Assembly (NCBI GenBank): GCA_016716085.1
Contig: JADJWY010000008.1
Coordinates: 186,001-250,000, forward strand
Direction of reading: 5' to 3'
DNA: 64,000 nt
Origin: Hahellaceae bacterium
GTDB taxonomy: Bacteria > Pseudomonadota > Gammaproteobacteria > Pseudomonadales > Oleiphilaceae
The position numbers and the translations under genes are program-made. The notes under the pieces were generated by a model. That model ran no database searches. It had not been told where the DNA came from and saw nothing but the letters and a program-made list of their open reading frames with translations. Shown piece by piece: positions 50,592 through 59,604 of the stretch; position 1 is the stretch's first letter; each line of letters begins with the position of its first letter.

Positions 50592-51812
50592 TTAGTGTTC
50601 ATCAGGGCCGGCAATAATGCCTTTGTCATGCAAGTGACCAATCTGCCCTGAGCTGAGTCCAAGCACATCGGAAAGAACCTCGTCAGTGTGCTGGCCCAGT
50701 GCCGGCGCAGGGCTGGCTGGCTGTCGTTCAAACGCGGAAAACTCCCAGGGTGCGGAGGCCGCCAGATAGCGTCCGATACCGGGCTGCTCAATCTCGGAAA
50801 ACATCGGGTTATCGGTCGAGCAGTCTGGATCATCTTTAAGCATTTCGTTTACGCTGCGGTAGCGACTCCAGCAAACGCCTTTTGCGTCCAGGGCCTGAGC
50901 CGCCTCGACAAAAGTGTGTTGGGCAAACCAGTCGGTCAGCACGGCCGCGATGGCTTCACGCGCCCGGAAACGATTGCCTTCGTCACGCAGATCCAGGCCC
51001 AGACGCTGACCTGCGGCATCCATTGCCGCCTGGGTGCCGGTGGCCTCACACAATGCTGACCACTGCCTGGACGTCAGGCCAATCACCATGATGCGAATGC
51101 CATCCTGACAGATAAAATCCCGGCCGAAAGCACCATAGAGGTAGTTGCCATATCGGGGGCGGGTGCGCCCCAGGGTTGCCTCAGCGATAAAACCGAGATG
51201 CCCCATCACGGCCATTGCCGCATCGGCCAGTGCCAGTTTGATATGCTGGCCGTGACCCGTGATTCTGCGATGACGTTCGGCGGCCAGGATCCCCAGTGCG
51301 GCCATTTGTCCCGTGATGCAGTCCCAGGCGGGAAGCACATGGTTGGTGGGGTCGCGTCCTTCTTCCGGGCCGGTGATGAAGGGCAGGCCAATGGCGGGAT
51401 TGACCGTGTAATCAACGGCAGACCCCCCGTGTCGGTCGCCCTGGATGGTGAGCTGGATCAGGTCGGGCCTTTCAGCGTTAAGTTTGTCAAAATCCAGCCA
51501 GCCGCGCGGTGGAAAATTGGTGAGCAGCATTCCTGCATCGGGCCCGGGTGCGGTAATAATCTGTCGAGCCAGTTCAGACCCTTCCGGTGAGCGAAAGTTC
51601 AGCGCAACGGAGCGCTTGGATTTGTTCAGTCCCGCCCAGAACAGGCTGACGTTTTCCTCGGTCACGGGCCAGCGATGGTAGTCCAGGCCCCCACCAATGC
51701 CATCGATGCGAATAACGTCGGCACCCAGTTGCGCCAGCGTCATGCCGCCGAGGGGGGCTGCGACAAATGCAGAGGCTTCCACGACCCGCATGCCGGAAAG
51801 AATGCCTTTCAT
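50592..51812 (-). CDS. mct: Family III CoA-transferase, probable mesaconyl-CoA C1-C4 CoA transferase
   Basis: The 406-residue CaiB/BaiF-type enzyme begins LSGMRVVEASAFVAAPLGG and has the catalytic Asp164 in LPAWDCITGQMAALG, within the usual D-x-x-T-G segment. GGLDYHRWPV and YGNYLYGAFGRDF are also typical. In the 3-hydroxypropionate bi-cycle this family moves CoA within mesaconyl-CoA from C1 to C4; in itaconate catabolism a relative transfers CoA from succinyl-CoA. The setting beside ethylmalonyl-CoA genes favours the former. The start is 152 bases from the divergent oxidoreductase start. Confidence 0.8.
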   Translation of the reverse strand: MKGILSGMRVVEASAFVAAPLGGMTLAQLGADVIRIDGIGGGLDYHRWPVTEENVSLFWAGLNKSKRSVALNFRSPEGSELARQIITAPGPDAGMLLTNFPPRGWLDFDKLNAERPDLIQLTIQGDRHGGSAVDYTVNPAIGLPFITGPEEGRDPTNHVLPAWDCITGQMAALGILAAERHRRITGHGQHIKLALADAAMAVMGHLGFIAEATLGRTRPRYGNYLYGAFGRDFICQDGIRIMVIGLTSRQWSALCEATGTQAAMDAAGQRLGLDLRDEGNRFRAREAIAAVLTDWFAQHTFVEAAQALDAKGVCWSRYRSVNEMLKDDPDCSTDNPMFSEIEQPGIGRYLAASAPWEFSAFERQPASPAPALGQHTDEVLSDVLGLSSGQIGHLHDKGIIAGPDEH

Positions 51813-51964
51813 TATTGAAATCCTTATTTTTGAAAGAGCCGCAGAATAAACCAGGGTCTGGCATAAATCTATGTTTCAGATCAGTTCCGGGTGTTCCCAA
51901 ATTGAATATGGAGATTCTCGACGCGCTGCCGTATGCTCGAAAAAAACGAAAACAAGAGACTCCA

Positions 51965-53005
51965 TTGAAGGCATTAGTGTTTTCCCGTCCCGGGGGGCTG
52001 GACCAAATCAAGTGCGTCGATCTGGATGCTGATATTCCAGGTCCGAATCAGGTGCGCGTTCGCATGACCTCTGTCGGGCTTAACCGCGCGGACCTCCTTT
52101 ATCCGGCCGGCCGGTATTTCTTCGGGCCAGAATATCACCCTCCTTACGGCTATTGTCGTCTGGGGTTTGAAGGCGCAGGCATTGTCGAAGCATGCGGCAC
52201 GGGAAGTCGTTGGCAGCCAGGGGATCGTGTTGGCGTATTGCCGCTGCGCTTTGATGTCAGTCGTGAGGGATTGTTGGCCCAGTCCTGCGTATTGCCCGAC
52301 GAGGTGCTGGTACCTACACCGCCCTCAGTGAGTGATGAAGAGGCTGGTGGTATCTGGATGGCCTGGCTGACGGCCTGGGGCGGCCTGTCGGTAGCAGGGC
52401 AGCTTCAACCGGAGCAATCGGTCGTCATCACGGCTGCATCCAGCTCGGTGGGGGTTGCGGCGATACAGACGGCCCGGGCGTTGCAGGCCCGGCCGCTGGC
52501 GGTGACCACTTCTGAGGATAAAGTGAAGCCACTTCTCGACCTGGGCGCGGCGGCCGTATTCGTGATGCCGCCCCATTCGGATGAACATTCGGGTGAAAAT
52601 GGAGAGCGCTATCAGCACTGGATACGCCAGCAAACGGCGGGCAAAGGTAGTGACCTGGTTTTTGATGCGGTGGCTGGGCCCGGCATTCGCGAGTTGATCC
52701 GGGGTTCCGCACGTCGTGGGCGTGTGGTGCTGCAGGGCTTGTTAGACCGGCGACCAATGGATGTCCATGCGGGCGTTATGATGAAGCGGCTACTGACATT
52801 ACAGGGCTACACCGTTGACAGTATTACCGAGGAACCTGAATCCCTGGCGCAGGGCTTATCGTTTATTCGCCGTGGTTTTGCTGACGGTGATCTCAGACCT
52901 GTGACGGCTGCGCGTTTTCCGCTGACGCAGTATCGCGAGGCCTTTGCTTTTCTTGAGTCAAATCAACACATCGGCAAGATTATCGTGAATCCCCACGCAG
53001 CCTGA
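51965..53005 (+). CDS. Zinc-free quinone-oxidoreductase-like (MDR) dehydrogenase
   Basis: The preferred TTG start has AAGAGA upstream and gives 346 residues, the usual length; an ATG at 51908 would add 19 residues. The start MKALVFSRPGGLDQIK-like motif and the Rossmann segment VVITAASSSVGVAAIQTARA identify an MDR superfamily member of the quinone oxidoreductase class. The typical zinc ligands of alcohol dehydrogenase are not evident. It is first in the rightward run that continues to the ethylmalonyl-CoA genes, 116 bases before mcd. A role in that pathway is unproven; an enoyl reductase or electron-balancing role is conceivable. Confidence 0.82.
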   Translation: MKALVFSRPGGLDQIKCVDLDADIPGPNQVRVRMTSVGLNRADLLYPAGRYFFGPEYHPPYGYCRLGFEGAGIVEACGTGSRWQPGDRVGVLPLRFDVSREGLLAQSCVLPDEVLVPTPPSVSDEEAGGIWMAWLTAWGGLSVAGQLQPEQSVVITAASSSVGVAAIQTARALQARPLAVTTSEDKVKPLLDLGAAAVFVMPPHSDEHSGENGERYQHWIRQQTAGKGSDLVFDAVAGPGIRELIRGSARRGRVVLQGLLDRRPMDVHAGVMMKRLLTLQGYTVDSITEEPESLAQGLSFIRRGFADGDLRPVTAARFPLTQYREAFAFLESNQHIGKIIVNPHAA

Positions 53006-53121
53006 AAAATGCGCGTGGGCTTGGGCTTCTGTTTTCGGGCGGTTTGTTTTACGATTCAGGGGTAAGTATTTTCCGAAGTACTGCAACCGATAAGTCATAA
53101 CTATTACAACAGGGGGCGCTT

Positions 53122-54810
53122 TTGTCTCAGGATATTTCTCAACGGATCGCGCAGGCCCAGTCTCATGTAGACGCGGGGCAACAGGCACTGGATCGCTCAC
53201 TCAGCTTTATCAAGCGCAAATGTCTGAATGAGGCGGGCCGTATTTCGGCGGCACGACTGGACCACTACCAATTAGTGTCCTACGACATCGCCTTCTCGTA
53301 CGCCGAAATTTCAGGCGCGCGGGTGATGTTGGACTACGCCCGGCGGATACGCGAAAAGCAGAGCAACTTTAACGACATCCTGCAGGAAGAGCGTTTGGCG
53401 CTGGGTTTTTGTGCCGATGCGCTGAATAACGTGCGGTCCCGCTTGTCACCCCGTCGGGAAGAGTTGGGGCTTAGCGTGGACGACTGGCAGACCTGTCTGG
53501 AAAGTGCTGAGCAAATGGCTTTTTGCGCCCGTCAGCTCGCCAGTGTAAATCTTGCGGATCTGGGTAGTCTGATGCTGGAGCAGGGAGGGCGTTTAGGGGA
53601 CTACCTGCTCGAAGAAGATAAAGAAATCATGCGGGAAACCTTCCGTAATTTCGCTACGGATATCGTGATGCCACTGGCAGAACATATCCACCGCGAGGAT
53701 CAGATCGTACCCGACGCCATCCTCAAGCCCCTGGTTGAGATGGGCTGTTTCGGGCTGTCGATTCCTGAACAGTATGGCGGTCTGCAGCCGGATGACCAGG
53801 AAGACAACATGGGGATGATCGTCGTCACAGAAGAGTTGTCCCGTGGCTCGCTTGCGGCGGCGGGGAGCCTGATCACGCGCCCGGAAATTCTGTCCCGCGC
53901 GTTGTTGGCTGGCGGAACTGAGGCCCAGAAACAGTATTGGCTGCCAAAGCTGGCTGCAGCAGATCCTTTCTGCGCGGTCGCCATCACCGAGCCTGACTAT
54001 GGCTCCGATGTCGCGGGTATGAAGCTTAAGGCTGAAAAAGTTGAGGGCGGCTGGCGGCTCAATGGGGCCAAAACCTGGTGTACTTTCGGTGGGAAGGCAG
54101 GCGTATTGCTGACGCTTGCCCGTACCAATCCGGATGCCTCGCTGGGGCACAAGGGCCTGAGCATGTTTCTGGTGGAGAAGCCTTCCAGTGACGGTCACGA
54201 TTTTGACTATACCCAACCGGAGGGTGGACGCCTGGCGGGGCGCGCCATTCCAACCATTGGGTACCGTGGCATGCATTCTTTCGATGTGTTTTATGACAAC
54301 TTTTTCGTACCTGACAGCCATTTGCTGGGCGGCGAAGCCGGTCTGGGCAATGGCTTCTATTATACGATGGCGGGCTTTGCAGGTGGTCGTATTCAAACGG
54401 CAGCACGCGCGAATGGATTGATGCAGGCGGCATTTGAGCGCGCCATCAGTTATGCGCGCGAGCGCAAGGTTTTCGGGGCGCCGATCGGCCATTATCAATT
54501 AACCCAGGTGAAACTTGGGCGCATGGCACTGTTACTCAGCGCCTCGCGCCAGTTTACCTACGCGGTAGGACGCCTGATGGATTCAGGAAAAGGGCAGATG
54601 GAGGCCAGTCTGGTCAAGCTGTTTGCCTGCAAATCCTCCGAATGGTTGTGCCGCGAAGCCATGCAGATTCATGGGGGCATGGGCTATGCCGAGGAAACGG
54701 CCGTCAGTCGGTACTGGATCGACTCGCGAGTCCTTTCTATTTTTGAGGGAGCGGAAGAAACGCTGGCATTGAAGGTCATCGCGCGCTCATTGATTGACAA
54801 CGCGGCATGA
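53122..54810 (+). CDS. mcd: Methylsuccinyl-CoA dehydrogenase (acyl-CoA dehydrogenase family)
   Basis: The 562-residue protein has an extra N-terminal helical domain of about 165 residues, as known for methylsuccinyl-CoA dehydrogenases, followed by an acyl-CoA dehydrogenase core. FAD and substrate motifs are CAVAITEPDYGSDVAGM, NGAKTWCTFGGKAG and the C-terminal HGGMGYAEETAVSRYW and IFEGAEETLALK, with the catalytic Glu. TTG start with an AGGGGG site. It oxidises methylsuccinyl-CoA to mesaconyl-C1-CoA, passing electrons to ETF. Ecm follows 25 bases later. Confidence 0.88.
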   Translation: MSQDISQRIAQAQSHVDAGQQALDRSLSFIKRKCLNEAGRISAARLDHYQLVSYDIAFSYAEISGARVMLDYARRIREKQSNFNDILQEERLALGFCADALNNVRSRLSPRREELGLSVDDWQTCLESAEQMAFCARQLASVNLADLGSLMLEQGGRLGDYLLEEDKEIMRETFRNFATDIVMPLAEHIHREDQIVPDAILKPLVEMGCFGLSIPEQYGGLQPDDQEDNMGMIVVTEELSRGSLAAAGSLITRPEILSRALLAGGTEAQKQYWLPKLAAADPFCAVAITEPDYGSDVAGMKLKAEKVEGGWRLNGAKTWCTFGGKAGVLLTLARTNPDASLGHKGLSMFLVEKPSSDGHDFDYTQPEGGRLAGRAIPTIGYRGMHSFDVFYDNFFVPDSHLLGGEAGLGNGFYYTMAGFAGGRIQTAARANGLMQAAFERAISYARERKVFGAPIGHYQLTQVKLGRMALLLSASRQFTYAVGRLMDSGKGQMEASLVKLFACKSSEWLCREAMQIHGGMGYAEETAVSRYWIDSRVLSIFEGAEETLALKVIARSLIDNAA

Positions 54811-54835
54811 ACGACCGCCATTCAGGATGAACCCG

Positions 54836-56857
54836 ATGTCAGACAAGAAAAAAACGCACCGCCTCTATGACAAGACAGGCGACCCCACCCAGGATCGCCC
54901 CTGGATTTTTCGTACGTATGCCGGACATACCAACGTGCGTGCCAGTAATGCCCTGTATCGGGAAAATCTGGCCAAGGGGCAGACCGGGCTGAGTATCGCA
55001 CTCGATCTGCCGACGCAATGCGGTTATAGCTCGGACGACCCCATCGCGCGCCCCGAGATTGGCAAGGTCGGCGTACCGATCAACTCGTTAGATGATTTTG
55101 CGGTGCTGTTCGATCAGATTCCTATCGAGCAGATGAACACCTCTATTACGATCAATGGCACCGCCATGTGGCTGCTATCGCTCTATGTGGCGCTGGCAGA
55201 GGAACGGGGGGTTGATGTCAGCAAGCTGTCTGGGACAACCCAGAATGATCTGATCAAAGAGTATCTGGCGCGCGGAACCTATATCTTCCCGCCGGAAGAC
55301 TCTATGCGCCTGATCGTGGATATGTATGAATACAGTTTGCATCACATCCCGTTCTGGAATGCGTCCAACATCTGCTCGTATCACCTGCAGGAAGCCGGGG
55401 CGACACCCGTGCAGGAACTGGCCTTTGCGCTGGTGACAGCGATTACCATTCTGGATGCAATCAAGGCGCGTAATTGTTTCTCTGAAGACGAGTTTGAGCG
55501 GTGTGTCGGGCGGATTTCCTTTTTTGTGAATGCAGGAATTCGCTTTGTCGAAGAAGTCTGCAAAATGCGCGCGTTCTGCGAAATGTGGGACGAAATTACG
55601 CAGGAACGCTACGGCGTGAAAGATCCGAAGTATCGTCTTTTCCGTTACGGCGTTCAGGTCAATTCGCTGGGGCTGACCGCTGAACAACCCGAGAACAATG
55701 CCTGGCGGATTATTCTCGAAACCTTAGGGGTGACGCTCAGTCGCAAGGCGCGTTGTCGGGCACTGCAATTGCCTGCCTGGAATGAGGCCTTGTCCTTGCC
55801 ACGCCCCTGGGATCAGCAGTGGTCCCTGCGCATTCAACAGATTCTGGCTTATGAAACCGACCTGCTGGAATATCCCGATATTTTTGATGGATCGCACGTG
55901 ATTGAGTCCAAGGTGTCGGATCTCAAAGCGCAGGCCTATACCGAGATCCACAAAGTGCTGGAGATGGGGGGGGGCGTTGAAGCGGTGCGTAATGGCTATA
56001 TGAAATCCGCACTGGTCGCTTCCCAGAGCGAGCGTATGGCGCGCCTGGCCAGCGGCGAACAAATCGTTGTGGGCAAAAACAAGTGGTCAGAAGGGCTTGA
56101 ATCTCCCCTGGTGCGTGACAGCGATGGGGGTATTTTCATGGTCGATGCGGGTGCGGCTCAGCAGACTCTGGATGCCCTGGCTGAAACCCGTCGCAAACGC
56201 GATCCGGCCGCTGTTGAGGCGTGCCTGGCGCGCCTGACAAACGACGCGCGTGGGGGCGTTAATCTCATGGAAGCCTCGATTGCCTGTGCTAAGGCGCGTG
56301 TGACCACGGGCGAATGGTCGGCGGCACTCCGTGGCGTGTTTGGTGAATACCGTCCGCCGACAGGGGTTGAAGGGCAGCGCATGGAAATGGTCAGCGAAAG
56401 CGTGGGAGCGGTGCGCCAGAAAGTTGATAATTTCATTCGCCGCTTTGGTTATCGTCCCCGTATTGTGGTCGGTAAGCCGGGGTTGGATGGGCACTCAAAC
56501 GGCGCTGAAATGATCGCGGTGGCCGCACGCCATGCCGGTTTCGATGTGATCTATTTCGGCATTCGTCTCAGCGCAGTCGAAATTGTTCAGTCAGCACTGG
56601 AAGAGAATGTCGATATTATTGGGGTGTCCCTGCTATCCGGTTCGCATAATGAAATCATTGCACAGCTATTTGAGGAACTGGATCGTCAAGGCGCGCGGGA
56701 CGCCATCCCGGTGATACTGGGCGGTATTATTCCAGAGCCGGATTACCCTGGCCTGAAGGCGCAGGGCGTTAAGCGGATCTTTACGCCCAAAGACTTCGAT
56801 CCGATGCTGGTCATGAGTGAAATTATGGACATTATTCTTGCGTCCAAGGTGGGCTAA
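54836..56857 (+). CDS. ecm: Ethylmalonyl-CoA mutase (coenzyme B12-dependent)
   Basis: The protein has 673 residues from the ATG with AGGA eight bases upstream; ATG 54827 is nine bases earlier. The mutase barrel is clear from YRENLAKGQTGLSIALDLPT, SGTTQNDLIKEYLARGT, EYSLHHIPFWNASNICSYHL and RISFFVNAGIRFVEE. The B12 domain has GLDGHSNGAEMI, with the lower-axial DxHxxG, and SLLSGSHNEII. Methylmalonyl-CoA mutases look very similar; the assignment to ethylmalonyl-CoA rests on sequence resemblance and on ccr, epi and mcd next door. It converts ethylmalonyl-CoA to methylsuccinyl-CoA. Confidence 0.87.
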   Translation: MSDKKKTHRLYDKTGDPTQDRPWIFRTYAGHTNVRASNALYRENLAKGQTGLSIALDLPTQCGYSSDDPIARPEIGKVGVPINSLDDFAVLFDQIPIEQMNTSITINGTAMWLLSLYVALAEERGVDVSKLSGTTQNDLIKEYLARGTYIFPPEDSMRLIVDMYEYSLHHIPFWNASNICSYHLQEAGATPVQELAFALVTAITILDAIKARNCFSEDEFERCVGRISFFVNAGIRFVEEVCKMRAFCEMWDEITQERYGVKDPKYRLFRYGVQVNSLGLTAEQPENNAWRIILETLGVTLSRKARCRALQLPAWNEALSLPRPWDQQWSLRIQQILAYETDLLEYPDIFDGSHVIESKVSDLKAQAYTEIHKVLEMGGGVEAVRNGYMKSALVASQSERMARLASGEQIVVGKNKWSEGLESPLVRDSDGGIFMVDAGAAQQTLDALAETRRKRDPAAVEACLARLTNDARGGVNLMEASIACAKARVTTGEWSAALRGVFGEYRPPTGVEGQRMEMVSESVGAVRQKVDNFIRRFGYRPRIVVGKPGLDGHSNGAEMIAVAARHAGFDVIYFGIRLSAVEIVQSALEENVDIIGVSLLSGSHNEIIAQLFEELDRQGARDAIPVILGGIIPEPDYPGLKAQGVKRIFTPKDFDPMLVMSEIMDIILASKVG

Positions 56858-56861
56858 GACC

Positions 56862-57866
56862 TTGGCAACTCAAGGGAATGACATCGCGGCCCTGATCGGG
56901 CAAGCGTCAGCTCATCAAAAATGGCCCCTGGCGCGGCTGATCTCGCTGGTCGAGCGTAATCTGCCCGATGCTCGTGAGCAGCGCGACCAGATCATGCAGG
57001 TGCTCTCAGCACGTGAGCCGTTGGACGATTGTAATGGGCTCGTTGTCGGTGTCACCGGAACGCCGGGAGCGGGTAAATCCAGCCTTATCAGTGAAGTCTG
57101 CCAGGTGCTTTTGGGCCGGGATTCGAGCTGTACCATCGCCGTGCTGGCCATTGATCCCTCCAGTGAGGATTCGGGTGGCGCGTTACTCGGTGACCGCACC
57201 CGAATGCAGCTCCCGGTGAATGAGCCACGCATTTTCTTCCGTTCACAAGCCTCAGCCCGGGATCTGGGTGGGGTGGGGCCGCAGACGTTTCAGGTGGTGC
57301 GGTTACTGCGCCAATTGTTTGATTATGTGATCATCGAAACGGTGGGTATCGGGCAGAGTGAAGTAGAAGTTCGTCAATTGAGTGACCATACCTTGCTGGT
57401 GATGCAACCGCTGGCGGGCGATCAGGTACAGTTCCTGAAGGCCGGGATCATGGAAATTCCAGACGCCTTTGTTGTGAACAAGTGTGATGAAGAGGCACTG
57501 GCGCAAAAGAGCCTGCATATGCTGCAGTCAAGTCTCAAGCTCACACATCTTGCGCTGGATCAGCGCAAACCGGCGCGGCGTCTGGTATTCATGACCAGTG
57601 CGATGCGAAAGCGTGGAATCGATGAATTGGCCGCGCACCTGGTGGGACTTCATAACGATACCGGTAGTCGTCGGGATCGAAAGGCCCAGGAGGATTATCA
57701 CCTGCGCAAGTGGATTCGGCAGGAGTATGGCCGCTACGGCATTCGGGTGTATGAACAACGCGTCCTGCCCCTTCGTCAGTCCGACAACGCGGGAATTGCG
57801 TCGTCCTACGAAGCAAGGGAGGCTCAGTTTATTCAGGCGATGGAGGCGCTGATCTCCCGCCTTTAG
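56862..57866 (+). CDS. meaB: MeaB-type GTPase chaperone for B12 mutase
   Basis: The 334-residue ArgK/MeaB GTPase starts at TTG four bases after the ecm stop; AAGGTGG upstream is a plausible ribosome site. The G motifs are GTPGAGKSSLISEV, DPSSEDSGGALLGDRTRM, ETVGIGQSEVEV and NKCDE. MeaB protects and reactivates adenosylcobalamin mutases. Its location directly after ecm assigns it to the ethylmalonyl-CoA mutase. Confidence 0.93.
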   Translation: MATQGNDIAALIGQASAHQKWPLARLISLVERNLPDAREQRDQIMQVLSAREPLDDCNGLVVGVTGTPGAGKSSLISEVCQVLLGRDSSCTIAVLAIDPSSEDSGGALLGDRTRMQLPVNEPRIFFRSQASARDLGGVGPQTFQVVRLLRQLFDYVIIETVGIGQSEVEVRQLSDHTLLVMQPLAGDQVQFLKAGIMEIPDAFVVNKCDEEALAQKSLHMLQSSLKLTHLALDQRKPARRLVFMTSAMRKRGIDELAAHLVGLHNDTGSRRDRKAQEDYHLRKWIRQEYGRYGIRVYEQRVLPLRQSDNAGIASSYEAREAQFIQAMEALISRL

Positions 57867-57920
57867 GCGACAACACGAGCATTAAAAATAGAATTAGAAA
57901 TAATAAGAGAGGAAAACGAT

Positions 57921-59165
57921 ATGACTAAGGAACTCTACCCCATCGGTGAAGCGCCCCCCCTGGGTGTGGTACCCCCAAAAATGCATGCCTGGCTGATTCG
58001 GCCTGAACGCTTTGGCGAGCCAATGAAGGCCTTTGCCCAGGAGGTGATCGATGTGCCGGACATTGCTGAGGATGAAGTGCTGGTTTATGTCATGGCCGCA
58101 GGGGTCAATTACAACAATGTCTGGGCCGGTCTCGGTATTCCGGTGAACGTCATTGCTGCACGGAATAAAGCCGGTGAGCGCGAGGATTTTCATATCGGGG
58201 GTTCCGATGCCTCAGGAATTGTTTACAAGGTCGGCCGGCAGGTAAAGAACGTTAAAGTCGGTGACCATGTTGTTGCGCACTGCGGAAGCTGGCAGAAAGA
58301 CTGCCCTATGGTGCGCAAGGGCAAAGATCCCATGTATGACAACAGTTTCCGTATCTGGGGTTATGAGACCAACTACGGTAGTTTTGCTCAGTTTACCAAG
58401 GTTCAGGATCATCAGCTGGTGCCAAAGCCCGCGCATTTGAGCTGGGAAGCGGCCGCCGCTTACATGCTGGTTGGGGCAACCTCCTATCGCATGCTGACGG
58501 GCTGGGCGCCAAACAATGTCAAAGAAGATGATGTGGTTCTGGTATGGGGGGGCGCGGGTGGCATTGGCTGCATGGCCATTCAGATCGCCAGGGCGTTTGG
58601 CGCCAAACCGATCGCGGTCGTGTCTGACGCGTCTAAGGTGGACTACTGCATGAAACTGGGCGCGATCGGCTGCATCAACCGTAATGACTTCGACCACTGG
58701 GGAATGTTACCCCACTGGAAAGATCAGGCTGCCTATGGTCAGTGGCTGAAGGGTGCCAGAGGGTTTGGGGCGGCGATCTGGGAAATTTTGGGGGAAAAAC
58801 GCGGAGTAGACATCGTGTTCGAGCATCCGGGCGAGACGACGATACCCACGTCGATTCTGGTCTGTGAGACGGGGGGCATGGTTACGATTTGCGCGGGAAC
58901 AACCGGCTTCAACGCCACCCTCGATTTGCGATATCACTGGATGCGGCAGAAGCGTTTACAGGGGTCGCATTTTGCCAATGATGAACAGGCGCGTGGATTG
59001 AACGATCTGGTGATGGCGGGCAAGGTCGATCCATGCTTGTCGCGCACCTTCACCTACAATCAGCTGCCCGATGCACACCAGTTGATGTACGAGAACAAAC
59101 ATCCTTCCGGTAATATGTCGGTTTTAATTGGCGCAACTGAAATGGAGTCGGGTAAAACAGCATGA
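57921..59165 (+). CDS. ccr: Crotonyl-CoA carboxylase/reductase
   Basis: The 414-residue MDR-family enzyme uses NADPH and CO2 to make ethylmalonyl-CoA from crotonyl-CoA. Diagnostic segments are MAAGVNYNNVWAGLGIPVNV, GGSDASGIVYKVG, HCGSWQKDCP, SFRIWGYETNYGSFAQFTKV and GGAGGIGCMAIQIARAFGAK, which are highly characteristic of Ccr. Known CO2-binding residues include an Asn, Glu and His at positions compatible with the sequence. Length is close to the known enzymes. It follows meaB by 54 bases with AGAGAGG before the ATG, and overlaps the epimerase start (ATGA). Confidence 0.95.
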   Translation: MTKELYPIGEAPPLGVVPPKMHAWLIRPERFGEPMKAFAQEVIDVPDIAEDEVLVYVMAAGVNYNNVWAGLGIPVNVIAARNKAGEREDFHIGGSDASGIVYKVGRQVKNVKVGDHVVAHCGSWQKDCPMVRKGKDPMYDNSFRIWGYETNYGSFAQFTKVQDHQLVPKPAHLSWEAAAAYMLVGATSYRMLTGWAPNNVKEDDVVLVWGGAGGIGCMAIQIARAFGAKPIAVVSDASKVDYCMKLGAIGCINRNDFDHWGMLPHWKDQAAYGQWLKGARGFGAAIWEILGEKRGVDIVFEHPGETTIPTSILVCETGGMVTICAGTTGFNATLDLRYHWMRQKRLQGSHFANDEQARGLNDLVMAGKVDPCLSRTFTYNQLPDAHQLMYENKHPSGNMSVLIGATEMESGKTA

Positions 59166-59566
59166 TTCGAAAAATCGAACATCTTGGGATCGCGGTGACC
59201 GATCTTGACGAGGCCATCGAGATCTATAAAAAGATCGGGCTGGAATTTGTGGGTACCGAGGTGGTCGACGAGCAAAAAGTCGCAACGGCCTTTTTCAAAG
59301 TCGGGGAATCCTACTTTGAGTTGTTGGCGGCGACCGATCCGAGCAGCACGATTGCTAAGTTTATCGAGAAAAACGGTGGGCGCATGCATCATATCGCGCT
59401 GGCGGTCGATGATGTCGAAGCGGAAATTGCTCGCCTGCAGGCGGAAGGTTTCGAGATGATCGATAAAGTGCCCCGGCGGGGCGCGCATGGTAATATGATT
59501 GCATTTCTGCATCCGCGTGCCACGCGCGGCACGCTTCTGGAAGTCTGCTCAAAAGCGAAAGACTAA
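59162..59566 (+). CDS. epi: Ethylmalonyl-CoA/methylmalonyl-CoA epimerase
   Basis: The 134-residue VOC-fold protein starts inside the ccr stop. It has KIEHLGIAVTDLDEAIEIYK with the metal-binding His, RMHHIALAVDDVEAEI, and a terminal RGTLLEVCSK with the Glu ligand. It interconverts the 2R and 2S forms of ethylmalonyl-CoA, supplying Ecm. It is the last gene of the rightward cluster and ends at a hairpin terminator. Confidence 0.93.
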   Translation: MIRKIEHLGIAVTDLDEAIEIYKKIGLEFVGTEVVDEQKVATAFFKVGESYFELLAATDPSSTIAKFIEKNGGRMHHIALAVDDVEAEIARLQAEGFEMIDKVPRRGAHGNMIAFLHPRATRGTLLEVCSKAKD

Positions 59567-59574
59567 GCGGCGGG

Positions 59575-59604
59575 GAGGATGTCCTGAGTACGTCAGGCAT
59601 CCTC
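59575..59604. terminator. Probable bidirectional terminator between epi and PilZ gene
   Basis: GAGGATGTCCTGA and TCAGGCATCCTC (59575-59587 and 59593-59604) pair almost perfectly around a GTACG loop. The hairpin overlaps the stop of the convergent PilZ gene. The T-rich tail is modest (GTCTTCTTC on the plus strand), so strength is uncertain. Confidence 0.55.

Noticed and set aside
53593..54498. 301-codon open frame opposite mcd
   Set aside because: Antisense shadow of a clear acyl-CoA dehydrogenase with no recognisable motifs of its own.
54836..56857. Calling the mutase a methylmalonyl-CoA mutase
   Set aside because: Adjacent ccr, epi and mcd make ethylmalonyl-CoA mutase the better call, although sequence alone cannot fully exclude the other.
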